Assembly: GCA_045121595.1 (NCBI GenBank)
Contig: JBGVGI010000090.1
Location: forward strand, 1-64,000
Direction: 5' to 3'
DNA length: 64,000 bases
DNA from: Fumia sp045121595
Lineage (GTDB): Bacteria > Bacillota > Clostridia > Oscillospirales > Ruminococcaceae
Position numbers and translations under genes: made by a program. Position 1 is the stretch's first letter; each line of letters starts with the position of its first letter. Positions 39,938 through 48,550 of the stretch are shown here, piece after piece. A model generated the notes under the pieces. That model saw only the letters and a program-made list of their open reading frames with translations, made no database searches and was not told the DNA's origin.

Positions 39938-41608
39938 ATGCTTTCGACCTTATATATTGAAAACTTAGCTGTGATTGAAAAGGCTTCAATAGATTTTAAT
40001 AAAGGGTTTACCGTGTTTACGGGTGAAACGGGTGCGGGTAAGTCTATCGTTATAGACGCTATCAACACCTGTCTTGGTCAACGCGCAAACCGTGAAATTG
40101 TGCGTACGGGTACTGAAAAATCTACTGTTATGGCTATTTTTACAGATATTTCAAAAGAGGCTGAGGCATTTCTTAACGAAAACGGTTACGAAGTAACAGA
40201 CGGTGAGCTTTCTATTTCAAGGGAGATTTTTGCCGACGGCAGAAGTACCGCTAAAATTTCTTCAAAACCCGTTACCGTTTCGCTTTTAAAAGAGCTTGGC
40301 GCAAAACTTTTAAACATCCACGGTCAACACGATAATCAGATACTTTTAAACCCCGATAAGCATCTTGATATTATTGACGATTACGGAGAACTTGCGGAAG
40401 ATATTAAAGAATATCGCAGAGAATTTGACGTTTTAAGAGATGATATAAGACATCTTCGAAGTCTTGCTATGGACGAAAACGAAAAACGTCGCAGAATTGA
40501 CACACTCACTTATCAGATTGATGAAATCTCTGCGGCTACCTTAAAACCCGGTATTGAAGAAGAACTTGAAAATCAGTCTAAGCTTTATAAAAACAGTGAG
40601 AAGATTGCAGTTTCATTAAACACTGCGGTAAATGCACTTTCAGGCAACAACGAAAGCGGTGCACTCGACTTGCTTTATGATGCTAAAAATGCACTTAACG
40701 ATATCTGCGAATTTTCATTATATAAAAAATGTTCCGAAACTCTTGAATCACTTGCTATCGAGCTTTCGGAAGTCTTATCCGAACTTAAATCCGAACTTGA
40801 TAGAATGGAATTTGACCCCTTTGATGCCGATAAAACCGAAAAACTTTTAAGTGATATTCATCACCTAAAATCCAAATACGGCGCTACTGTTGAAGAAGTA
40901 ATTGCTTTTAAGGAAAGAGCCAGAGAAGAGCTTCATAAAATAGAAAGTGCCGAAGAGGAACTTAAAATCATTAATGAACGTGCAGTTATTCAAAAGCAGA
41001 AGGTTATTTCTCTTGCCGAAAAGCTTACGGATAAACGTAAAAAAGCGGCGGAAAAATTCATTGCGGAAGTTGTTGAAGCCGCTAAATTCCTTGAAATGCC
41101 GAATTTAAGACTTGAAGCAAGTTTTACACCTTGCAAACTCAGCAAAAACGGGGATTCGGTTGCTGAACTTTTAATCTCCTCAAACTTAGGAGAACCGCCA
41201 AAACCTATTGCAAAAATTGCATCAGGCGGTGAACTTTCAAGAGTTATGCTTGCAATAAAGAGTGCACTTGCAGACAAGGATAAAATTTCTACCTTGATTT
41301 TTGACGAAGTTGACACAGGTGTAAGCGGTAAAGCCGCACAGAAAATTGGTGTTAAGCTGAAAGAGGTTTCAAAAAACCGTCAGGTTTTGTGCGTTACCCA
41401 TTCGGCACAGGTTGCAGCTCTTTCCGATAATCAGTTACTTATCGCAAAACACACCGATAACGGTAGAACTTTCACTGAGGTTAAGCTTTTAAACGATGAA
41501 GAACGAATTTATGAAATAGCACGTATTATGTCTACCGACAAGGTGACAGACTTAATGCTTAAGAATGCCGAATGTATGTTAATAGACGGCAGAAAGATAA
41601 ATTTCTGA
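39938..41608 (+). CDS. recN: DNA repair protein RecN
   Basis: A 556-residue SMC-like ATPase acting early at double-strand breaks. Walker A GETGAGKSIVIDA is at about 29-41, the coiled-coil arms run from about 150 to 390, and the C-terminal ABC signature ASGGELSRVMLAIK and Walker B LIFDEVDTGVSG follow. QHDNQILLNPDKHLDIID is a typical RecN segment. It lies 15 bases after argR. Confidence 0.96.
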   Translation: MLSTLYIENLAVIEKASIDFNKGFTVFTGETGAGKSIVIDAINTCLGQRANREIVRTGTEKSTVMAIFTDISKEAEAFLNENGYEVTDGELSISREIFADGRSTAKISSKPVTVSLLKELGAKLLNIHGQHDNQILLNPDKHLDIIDDYGELAEDIKEYRREFDVLRDDIRHLRSLAMDENEKRRRIDTLTYQIDEISAATLKPGIEEELENQSKLYKNSEKIAVSLNTAVNALSGNNESGALDLLYDAKNALNDICEFSLYKKCSETLESLAIELSEVLSELKSELDRMEFDPFDADKTEKLLSDIHHLKSKYGATVEEVIAFKERAREELHKIESAEEELKIINERAVIQKQKVISLAEKLTDKRKKAAEKFIAEVVEAAKFLEMPNLRLEASFTPCKLSKNGDSVAELLISSNLGEPPKPIAKIASGGELSRVMLAIKSALADKDKISTLIFDEVDTGVSGKAAQKIGVKLKEVSKNRQVLCVTHSAQVAALSDNQLLIAKHTDNGRTFTEVKLLNDEERIYEIARIMSTDKVTDLMLKNAECMLIDGRKINF

Positions 41609-41620
41609 AAGGAATAAACT

Positions 41621-42787
41621 ATGACGACGCTACTTTTAAAGCTTTTTGTAAAAAACTTTGAAGACGTTAAAAATAAAGACGTAAGAAATTCTTACGGAAA
41701 ACTATCGGGTATTGTCGGCATTATTGCCAACGTATTTTTGAGTGTCTGTAAGATTTTCTGCGGTATTATCTTTTCGAGTATGTCAATTATGGCTGACGGA
41801 CTTAACAACCTTTCCGATGCTACTTCCTCGGTGGTTACCTTTATAGGATTTAAGCTTTCAGGACGTCCTGCAGACAAGGAGCATCCTTTTGGTCATGCAA
41901 GAATGGAATACGTGTCCGCACTTGCAGTATCGTTTTTTATAGTAATCGTTGGATTTGAGCTTCTGAGAACTTCAGTAGGAAAGATAATAAATCCTGTTCC
42001 TACCGTATTTTCAACGATTTCTGTTGTGGTGCTTATTATCTCGGCTTTAGTAAAGCTCTGGCTTTATTTCTTTAATAAAAAGATGGGTAAGCTTATTTCT
42101 TCAAACACTCTGGAAGCTACTGCAATCGACAGTCGAAACGACGTTATCGTAACTACGGCAGTTTTAATCTGTGGTATTATCATAAAGCTTACAGATTTCG
42201 TAATTCTCGATGCCGTTGCAGGACTTCTTATTTCTTTGTTCATTATGGTTTCGGGACTTAAACTTGCTAATGAAACATTAAGTCCGCTTTTAGGTGAAGC
42301 GCCTAATCAGGAGCTTGTTAACGATACTCTTAAAAGGCTTAAATGCTACGAGGGAGTTTTAGGCGTTCACGACCTTATGGTACACGATTATGGACCTGGA
42401 AGATGCTTTGCTTCGGTACACGTTGAGATGGATGCCAAACGTGATATTATGCTTTCACACGATATCTGTGACAATATTGAACGTGACTTTGCAAAAGAGG
42501 GGATGACACTCGTTGTTCACTTAGACCCCATAATCACTGACGATGAGGAAATTAACTCACTGAAAAGGATGACTGAGGATATCGTTTCGTCATTTAATCT
42601 GGGTCTTGGAATGCACGATTTCAGGGTTGTTAAGGGATATTCGCATACAAATCTCGTTTTTGATATCTCAGCTTCGTTTGACTGCAAAAAAACCGATGAA
42701 GAACTGAAAAGTATTATTGCAAAACGCATTTCGGATTACGACGAAAAACTTTTTGCCGTAATTGACGTTGACCGCATAGGAGGATAA
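41621..42787 (+). CDS. Cation diffusion facilitator (metal efflux) protein
   Basis: A 388-residue CDF-family transporter with about six membrane helices and a cytoplasmic C-terminal domain. Metal-site motifs are DGLNNLSDATSS (helix II) and DSRNDVIVT (helix V); HPFGHARMEYVSA is the conserved loop. Likely exports Zn2+, Fe2+ or Mn2+ by proton exchange. The C-terminal part (about 295-388) has a second soluble region after the usual dimerisation domain, making it longer than typical 300-residue members. It starts 12 bases after recN, where Bacillus has spoIVB. Confidence 0.92.
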   Translation: MTTLLLKLFVKNFEDVKNKDVRNSYGKLSGIVGIIANVFLSVCKIFCGIIFSSMSIMADGLNNLSDATSSVVTFIGFKLSGRPADKEHPFGHARMEYVSALAVSFFIVIVGFELLRTSVGKIINPVPTVFSTISVVVLIISALVKLWLYFFNKKMGKLISSNTLEATAIDSRNDVIVTTAVLICGIIIKLTDFVILDAVAGLLISLFIMVSGLKLANETLSPLLGEAPNQELVNDTLKRLKCYEGVLGVHDLMVHDYGPGRCFASVHVEMDAKRDIMLSHDICDNIERDFAKEGMTLVVHLDPIITDDEEINSLKRMTEDIVSSFNLGLGMHDFRVVKGYSHTNLVFDISASFDCKKTDEELKSIIAKRISDYDEKLFAVIDVDRIGG

Positions 42788-42790
42788 GAT

Positions 42791-43372
42791 ATGTCAAAAT
42801 CTGAATTTATTACGATTTTTAATCAGTGTATTGAAAGAAAAGGGGCAGACAAGCTTCTTGAATGGATTGAAAAGAGTGATTTCTTTACAGCCCCTGCAAG
42901 TACCAAGTTTCATCTTGCTAAGGAAGGCGGACTTTGTGAGCACAGTGTAAACGTGTATAAACGCCTTAAAAAGCTTGTCTACGACGAATACGGGGATAAT
43001 TCTCCTTTTTCGGAAGAAGCTGTTGCAATCTGCGGACTTCTGCACGATATCTGCAAGGCTAACTGCTACAAGCAGGAAATGAGAAACGTTAAGGTTAACG
43101 GTGCGTGGGAACAGGTGCCTTACTACACCTTTGACGAGCAGTTGCCTTACGGTCACGGAGAAAAGAGCGTATTTATCATTGAAAGATTTATGCGTTTAAA
43201 GCTTGAAGAAGCATTTGCTATCAGGTATCATATGGGTGGATTTAATGCAATTCCCGGGGATTACAGTTTGTCAAGAGCATTTGAACAGTATCCTCTTTCC
43301 GTACTTACCCACGTTGCCGACCTTACTGCAACTTACCTTGACGAAAAAGCAAAAGATAACGAAGATTTTTAA
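42791..43372 (+). CDS. HD-domain metal-dependent phosphohydrolase
   Basis: A 193-residue HD-superfamily protein. The metal ligands are in GGLCEHSVNVYKRL (His near 49), CGLLHDICKANCY (HD near 83-84) and the later histidines and aspartate in YGHGEKS, YHMGG and THVADLTAT. The substrate is unknown; relatives act on nucleotides or phosphoesters. It begins 3 bases after the CDF stop codon, so both are in one transcript. Confidence 0.85.
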   Translation: MSKSEFITIFNQCIERKGADKLLEWIEKSDFFTAPASTKFHLAKEGGLCEHSVNVYKRLKKLVYDEYGDNSPFSEEAVAICGLLHDICKANCYKQEMRNVKVNGAWEQVPYYTFDEQLPYGHGEKSVFIIERFMRLKLEEAFAIRYHMGGFNAIPGDYSLSRAFEQYPLSVLTHVADLTATYLDEKAKDNEDF

Positions 43373-43390
43373 TTGAAAGGAAGATATAAA

Positions 43391-43765
43391 ATGAAAGAAA
43401 TTATTACAGCAAACGGAGCACCCGCTGCAGTTGGACCTTATTCACATGCAGTTAAAGTGGGAGATACGCTTTATACTTCAGGACAGATAGGTCTTGTGCC
43501 TGAAACGGGAGTTTTGGCAGAAGGCGGAATTAAAGCAGAAGCAGAACAGGCTATCAAAAACTTAGGCAAAGTTTTAAACGCTGCCGGAATGGATTACAAA
43601 GACGTTGTCAAGACGGTTTTATTCTTAGCGGACATTAACGATTTTGCAACTGTAAATGAAATTTATGCAGGATACTTCACAGAAAAACCTGCACGTTCCT
43701 GTGTTCAGGCAGGAGCACTTCCTAAAGGTGCTTTGTTTGAAATTGAAGCAATCGCAGTTAAATAG
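43391..43765 (+). CDS. ridA: RidA-family reactive intermediate deaminase
   Basis: A 124-residue YjgF/YER057c/UK114 protein that hydrolyses reactive enamines and imines such as 2-aminoacrylate. The N-terminal NGAPAAVGPYSHAVKVGDTLYTSGQ and C-terminal PARSCVQAGALPKGALFEIEAIA are diagnostic; the arginine in PARSCV is the active-site residue. AAAGGAAG precedes the ATG at 43391. A terminator follows, ending the run that begins at asp23. Confidence 0.95.
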   Translation: MKEIITANGAPAAVGPYSHAVKVGDTLYTSGQIGLVPETGVLAEGGIKAEAEQAIKNLGKVLNAAGMDYKDVVKTVLFLADINDFATVNEIYAGYFTEKPARSCVQAGALPKGALFEIEAIAVK

Positions 43766-43770
43766 ATTTA

Positions 43771-43802
43771 AAGCTCTCCGTCATAAACGGGGAGCTTTTT
43801 TC
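43771..43802 (+). terminator. Terminator after ridA
   Basis: AAGCTCTCCGT-CATAA-ACGGGGAGCTTTTTT, fully paired with one G-T pair and a T-run. Confidence 0.88.
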
Positions 43803-43827
43803 ATATATATAAGCGGAGGTAATGTTT

Positions 43828-44436
43828 ATGCACAATGATGATTTCAATACGCTTATAGAAAAATACAAGGCAGAAATGGAAAGGTATAAGCCTTATTACA
43901 ACGGTAATGAACCTTCGTGCGGTTCAGAGAAGGGCAGTAATAAAGATCTTAGTGCCGTTCCGCCAATGGCGATGGAGGATTCGGTACCGCTTACCGACCC
44001 GAAAATTACCGAAGTTTCTGAAAATACTGTCAGGGAAAGTGAGGAATGGGAAACTGAAAGAGGAGGTATTAAGGTATACGCTTATACTGCAAGGCAGGGG
44101 CTACCCGTAGCAGATGCAAACGTTACGATTTCAAGAACGTTTGACGAAGGGGAAGTTTTACATATTTTTACAAAGACAAATATAAGCGGGGAAACTGACG
44201 TCTTTTTTCTACCTGCACCACCAAAAGAGTTGTCGCAGACAGAAGGAAATAAGCATCCTTATTCGACCTACAACATAAGAGTTGACGCTAAAGGATTTTA
44301 TACGGTTGAAAATAAAAACGTTCCCGTTTTTGGCGGTGAAAACTCAGTTCAACCCGTTGAGATGATACCTATTCCGGAAAATGAAAACTCTATAAAAGAA
44401 AAAATTGTTTTTGAAAGCGAGAGTGCCGATTTATGA
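43828..44436 (+). CDS. Unknown protein with an Ig-like (carboxypeptidase-regulatory-like) domain
   Basis: A 202-residue acidic protein. The N-terminal third (about 1-80) is charged and low in hydrophobic residues, likely disordered. Residues about 82-175 have the pattern of a carboxypeptidase-D-regulatory-like beta-sandwich: GGIKVYAYTARQGLPVADANV, a GETDVFFLPAPP turn, and YNIRVDAKGFYTVENKNV. No signal peptide, membrane helix or LPXTG motif is present. GGAGG lies 8 bases before the ATG at 43828. It overlaps the SpoIID-like gene by 4 bases (ATGA), so the two products are probably made together. I do not recognise a named family. Confidence 0.7.
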   Translation: MHNDDFNTLIEKYKAEMERYKPYYNGNEPSCGSEKGSNKDLSAVPPMAMEDSVPLTDPKITEVSENTVRESEEWETERGGIKVYAYTARQGLPVADANVTISRTFDEGEVLHIFTKTNISGETDVFFLPAPPKELSQTEGNKHPYSTYNIRVDAKGFYTVENKNVPVFGGENSVQPVEMIPIPENENSIKEKIVFESESADL

Positions 44437-45821
44437 CGGGAACGCCTTTCATACCCGAATATATAACAGTACATCTCGGAAAACCCGATGAATATGCCGA
44501 AAACGTGACGGTGACCTTTCCCGATTACATAAAAAACGTGGCTTCAAGCGAGATATATCCTACCTGGCCTGAAAGTGCATTAAGAGCAAATATATACGCT
44601 CAGGTTTCCTTTGCACTCAACAGATTTTACACTGAGTGGTACAGAAGCCGTGGCTATGATTTTGATATAACCAATTCCACTCAGTTTGACCAGAAATATA
44701 TCCACGGCAGGGATATTTACGACAGTGTTTCAAGGATTGTTGACGAGCTTTTTAACGACTATATAAGGCGTCAGGGATTTGTTGAACCGCTTTTCGCACA
44801 GTTTTGTGACGGGATTAACGTTACCTGTAACGGACTTTCACAATGGGGAAGCGTTGACCTTGCAAACGACGGGTTAACGCCTTATGAAATACTCAAAAAC
44901 TACTACGGTGACAATATTGATATAGTTTTCAATGCACCCGTAAATCTTCCCGAAAGCTCCTATGACGGTACGCCTTTAAGGCTTGGAAACGCGGGGAATG
45001 AGGTGCGTTCTTTACAGATAAGGCTTAACAGAATTTCAAGAAACTATCCTGCAATTCCTAAAATCAATCCCGTAAACGGAGTATTTAATTTGCAGACCGA
45101 ATCTGCCGTAAAAGCATTTCAGCGGATTTTCGGACTTACAGAAGATGGAGTTGTAGGGAAGAGTACCTGGTACAGAATAGCGTATCTTTACGCTTCTGTT
45201 AAAAGACTCTCAGAACTTAATTCTGAAGGAATTAAGCTAAGCGAAATTTCAAAACAGTATACGACCTCGGTAAAAGAAGGGGATAGCGGAGAAAAGGTAA
45301 GAATTATGCAGTATTTTCTGTCTGCGGTTGCTAATTTCAATGAAGCTGTTCCGCCTGTTTCTGTCGACGGTGTTTTCGGAAACGCTACAAAAGAAGCCGT
45401 TATTGCTTTTCAAAAAGAATACGGGTTAAGTCCTGACGGAATCGTCGGAGAAAGTACCTGGAACGCATTATGGAGAAGTTATAAAGGGATTATTGACGTG
45501 CTTGAAACGGAAATTGTTATCCCTGATGCTTATCCCGGGACACCTTTAAAACAAGGTGACAGAGGTGATGACGTTGAAACCTTACAAAACTATTTGAGAA
45601 CGATTGCTGATTATTTTCCGTCAATACCTAAAATTACCGCAACGGGATATTTTGGCGAGGATACAAAGAATGCAATACGTATTTTTCAGTCGATTTTCGG
45701 ACTTACAGTCGACGGAATAGTTGGTGAAAACACATGGAACGCTGTTATTAGTCTTTACGAGGACGTTACAATCGGTTCGCAAAAAGTAAGCGGACAGTTC
45801 CCCGGATACGAAATTTCTTAG
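44433..45821 (+). CDS. SpoIID-like lytic transglycosylase domain fused to three peptidoglycan-binding repeats
   Basis: A 462-residue protein. Residues about 29-162 match the SpoIID fold: YIKNVASSEIYPTWPESALRA aligns with the SpoIID active-site segment, with Glu40 in the place of the catalytic glutamate, then FDITNSTQFDQKYIHG and the terminal NGLSQWGSVDLANDGLTPYE and ILKNYYGDNI. Three PG_binding_1 repeats follow (about 178-252, 279-351 and 367-443), each with a DGV(F/V)G- or GYFGE-type turn, an AFQ or IFQ helix and GIVGE(N/S)TWNA. No signal peptide is visible, unlike SpoIID itself. Middle gene of a three-gene operon. A role in spore peptidoglycan remodelling is inferred. Confidence 0.78.
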   Translation: MTGTPFIPEYITVHLGKPDEYAENVTVTFPDYIKNVASSEIYPTWPESALRANIYAQVSFALNRFYTEWYRSRGYDFDITNSTQFDQKYIHGRDIYDSVSRIVDELFNDYIRRQGFVEPLFAQFCDGINVTCNGLSQWGSVDLANDGLTPYEILKNYYGDNIDIVFNAPVNLPESSYDGTPLRLGNAGNEVRSLQIRLNRISRNYPAIPKINPVNGVFNLQTESAVKAFQRIFGLTEDGVVGKSTWYRIAYLYASVKRLSELNSEGIKLSEISKQYTTSVKEGDSGEKVRIMQYFLSAVANFNEAVPPVSVDGVFGNATKEAVIAFQKEYGLSPDGIVGESTWNALWRSYKGIIDVLETEIVIPDAYPGTPLKQGDRGDDVETLQNYLRTIADYFPSIPKITATGYFGEDTKNAIRIFQSIFGLTVDGIVGENTWNAVISLYEDVTIGSQKVSGQFPGYEIS

Positions 45822-45834
45822 AGGTGATTAGGTT

Positions 45835-46356
45835 ATGAACAACCCTGAAGACGTAAGAGAACTGCAAGGTTATCTCAGAATGATTTCAAGATATAAGAAT
45901 AGTATTCCGCTTGTAATAATCGACGGAATTTACGGGGAAGAAACAAAAAACGCCGTAAAGGAATTTCAACGTAAAAATTCACTCCCCGTTACAGGGGTTG
46001 TCGATGAGAAAACCTGGGACTTAATTTATCTTGAATACCTGCAAATCGCTGAAAGTACGGGAAAACCCGTATGTATAGAAGCATTTCCGTCATCGGATTT
46101 TTTGCTTTCACCGGGGGCCGTAGGGGAAGAGGTTTACTTTTTACAGCTTATGCTTATTTCACTCGGGAATAAATTCAATAATATCCCGAAGCTTCCTTTA
46201 AGCGGAAGATACGAAAAAGAAACAATTGATGCTGTTAAAAAGTTTCAGGAGAAGTCGGGCAGAAAAGCAAATGGTCAAACCGACAATTTAACCTGGAATG
46301 AAATTACAAGAGCATATAACGTTCACAGTAAAAACGTTTATCCTAAGAGGTTTTAA
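45835..46356 (+). CDS. Peptidoglycan-binding protein with two PG_binding_1 repeats
   Basis: A 173-residue protein made almost entirely of two PG_binding_1 repeats (about 5-72 and 93-162). The first, DVRELQGYLRMISRYKNSIP ... DGIYGEETKNAVKEFQ ... GVVDEKTWDLI, closely resembles repeats of the preceding gene, so it may be a split-off or duplicated part. No catalytic domain and no signal peptide. It begins 13 bases after the SpoIID-like gene, with AGAGGTGATTAG before the ATG. Its stop lies inside a terminator hairpin. Confidence 0.85.
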   Translation: MNNPEDVRELQGYLRMISRYKNSIPLVIIDGIYGEETKNAVKEFQRKNSLPVTGVVDEKTWDLIYLEYLQIAESTGKPVCIEAFPSSDFLLSPGAVGEEVYFLQLMLISLGNKFNNIPKLPLSGRYEKETIDAVKKFQEKSGRKANGQTDNLTWNEITRAYNVHSKNVYPKRF

Positions 46357-46377
46357 GACTAAAACCTCTTATTTTTT
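46344..46377 (+). terminator. Terminator of the SpoIID-like operon
   Basis: TAAGAGGTTTT-AAGACT-AAAACCTCTTA followed by TTTTTT; the stem includes the stop codon of the last gene. Confidence 0.88.
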
Positions 46378-46452
46378 GCGAAAAATATACTCTTTTCTAC
46401 AAATTGCCCAAAAGATTGCCAAAAAATTTTAAATTTTCCTATATAAAAAAGT

Positions 46453-46481
46453 TTGCAAAACCTTTAAAAATTTTGTATAAT
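46453..46481 (+). promoter_or_regulatory. Promoter of the PRPP synthetase gene
   Basis: TTGCAA (46453-46458) and perfect TATAAT (46476-46481) with 17-base spacing, 35 bases before the start codon. Confidence 0.78.
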
Positions 46482-46516
46482 AATATTAACAAAATAAAAA
46501 TAAAGGGGAATGCGAA

Positions 46517-47692
46517 ATGGATTCAATTCACGAAGTATCAATACCTGTCGGTATGTTAAGCCTGGTGGGAATGAAAGGTTGCGAGGAAGTTACCGGTAAA
46601 GTGGACAAGTATCTCGCAGAGTGGCGTGGTATGCGTCACGGAGAATTTTTAACAAACGGAGATTTTATCGGCTATTGCAGAGATTCTTACGAACTTAATG
46701 CAGTTTGCCCCAGATTTGGCTCAGGTGAAGCTAAGGGTACACTTAAAGAATCTGTTCGCGGACATGACCTTTTTATATTGGTTGACTGCTTTAACTACGG
46801 TGTTACATATAAAATGTACGGTAAAGACGTTCCTATGAGTCCTGACGACCATTATCAGGATTTAAAACGTATTATTGCTTCTGCAAGTGGCAAAGCAAGA
46901 AGAATCAACGTAATTATGCCTATGCTTTATGAAGGCAGACAGCATAAGCGTTCTTCAAGAGAATCTCTTGACTGTGCTTTGATGCTTCAGGAACTTGCAG
47001 GTATGGGTGTTGAAAACATTATTACTTTTGACGCTCACGATGCTCGTGTTCAGAATGCTATTCCTCTTAAAGGCTTTGAAAACGTTCAGCCTACATATCA
47101 GTTCCTTAAAGCTCTTGTAAAAAACGTTCCTGATATCGAATTTGATAAAGATAAAATTATGATCATCTCTCCCGACGAAGGCGGTATGTCCAGATGTATG
47201 TACTATTCTTCCGTTTTGGGTGTAGATCTCGGTATGTTCTACAAGAGAAGAGATTATTCCGTTATCGTAAACGGACGTAACCCCATCGTTGCTCACGAAT
47301 TCCTCGGTACAGACGTTGCAGGTAAAGACCTTATTATCGTTGACGATATGATTTCTTCAGGTGAATCCGTACTCGATATCGGTGAAAAACTCAAAGCTAA
47401 AGGTGCTAACAGAATTTTTGTATGCACAACCTTTGGCCTTTTCACAGACGGACTTGAAAAATTTGATGCTGCTTACGAAAAAGGTTACATCACAAAAGTA
47501 TTTACAACTAACCTTATTTACCGTACACCTGAGCTTTTAAGCCGTGAATGGTATGCTGAAGTGGATATGTCCAAATATATAGCTTATATTGTTGATAATC
47601 TTAATCATGACCAGTCTATCAGCAATCTTCTTAACCCCGTACACCGTATCCATAACCTTATCGAAAAAACACGCGAAAAGAAATCTAAATAA
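46517..47692 (+). CDS. Ribose-phosphate pyrophosphokinase (long, divergent form)
   Basis: A 391-residue PRPP synthetase. It keeps the ATP-binding MLYEGRQHKRSSRES (equivalent of YARQDRK), the FDAHD region, the flexible loop FYKRRDYS with the catalytic Lys-Arg-Arg, and the PRPP loop IIVDDMISSGES (about 275-286). It is about 75 residues longer than the usual 315-residue Prs, with an altered N-terminal domain (short FTNGDFIGYCRDSYELNAVC region) and an extended C-terminus. It stands alone with its own promoter and terminator. Product PRPP feeds upp and the his operon; another canonical prs may exist elsewhere. Confidence 0.85.
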   Translation: MDSIHEVSIPVGMLSLVGMKGCEEVTGKVDKYLAEWRGMRHGEFLTNGDFIGYCRDSYELNAVCPRFGSGEAKGTLKESVRGHDLFILVDCFNYGVTYKMYGKDVPMSPDDHYQDLKRIIASASGKARRINVIMPMLYEGRQHKRSSRESLDCALMLQELAGMGVENIITFDAHDARVQNAIPLKGFENVQPTYQFLKALVKNVPDIEFDKDKIMIISPDEGGMSRCMYYSSVLGVDLGMFYKRRDYSVIVNGRNPIVAHEFLGTDVAGKDLIIVDDMISSGESVLDIGEKLKAKGANRIFVCTTFGLFTDGLEKFDAAYEKGYITKVFTTNLIYRTPELLSREWYAEVDMSKYIAYIVDNLNHDQSISNLLNPVHRIHNLIEKTREKKSK

Positions 47693-47696
47693 TTTT

Positions 47697-47732
47697 ATTC
47701 CCGTTCTTTGTAGAAAGAGCGGGAATATTTTT
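47697..47732 (+). terminator. Terminator of the PRPP synthetase gene
   Basis: ATTCCCGTTCTTT-GTAG-AAAGAGCGGGAAT followed by ATTTTTG. Confidence 0.85.
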
Positions 47733-47823
47733 GTAAAAACTGTAAATTTTTTAAGATTATCTTTACTTTAACAAAAAGATATTGTAAAATAGATATAATG
47801 AATATTTGATGGGAGTGTTTTCC

Positions 47824-48534
47824 TTGGATCTTAAGTATAAAAGAATCCTTTTAAAATTAAGTGGTGAAGCTTTGGCAGGGGATAAAAAGTTCGGACTTGA
47901 TTTCGATACTATCAATCCTATCTGTAAGGCAATCGCTGAATCCGCAAAGCTCGGTGCCGAGATCGGTATCGTTGTAGGTGGCGGTAACTTCTGGCGTGGC
48001 AGAAGCTCAGGAGCTATGGACAGAACGAGAGCCGACCATATCGGTATGCTTGGTACTGCTATGAACGCTTTAGCTGTTGCAGACGCACTTGAAGAACAGG
48101 GCGTTACAGTAAGAGTGCAGACCGCTATTTCTATGCAGCAGGTTGCTGAACCTTATATTAGAAACCGTGCAGTACGCCATCTTGAGAAGGGCAGAGTAGT
48201 AATTTTCGGTTGCGGTACGGGTAACCCATTCTTCTCAACCGATACTGCAGCATCTTTAAGAGCTGCCGAAATTGAAGCCGACGTAATCTTTAAAGCTACT
48301 ATGGCTGACGGAGTTTACGACAAAGACCCCAACAAGTACTCCGATGCCGTTAAATACGATACTGTAACTTGCAGTGAAGTACTTGCTAAAAACTTAGGCG
48401 TTATGGATTCCACAACCGCTTCGATGTGCAAGGATAACGGAATACCTATTTTGGTATTCAATCTTAAAAACCCTCAGAATATTGTTGATGCAGTTAAAGG
48501 TGAAAATGTGGGAACTGTTGTAATTCCCGAATAA
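47824..48534 (+). CDS. pyrH: UMP kinase
   Basis: A 236-residue amino-acid-kinase-fold enzyme phosphorylating UMP to UDP. The start RILLKLSGEALAG, the VVGGGNFWRGRSS loop (about 51-63), MDRTRADHIGMLGTAMNALA and DGVYDKDP are diagnostic. I place the start at the TTG at 47824, 8 bases after GGGAG; an ATG 15 bases upstream has no site of its own and remains possible. A TATAAT at 47794-47799 is the likely -10. rpsB and tsf, usual upstream partners, are absent. Confidence 0.94.
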   Translation: MDLKYKRILLKLSGEALAGDKKFGLDFDTINPICKAIAESAKLGAEIGIVVGGGNFWRGRSSGAMDRTRADHIGMLGTAMNALAVADALEEQGVTVRVQTAISMQQVAEPYIRNRAVRHLEKGRVVIFGCGTGNPFFSTDTAASLRAAEIEADVIFKATMADGVYDKDPNKYSDAVKYDTVTCSEVLAKNLGVMDSTTASMCKDNGIPILVFNLKNPQNIVDAVKGENVGTVVIPE

Positions 48535-48550
48535 GAAAGGATAGATAACT

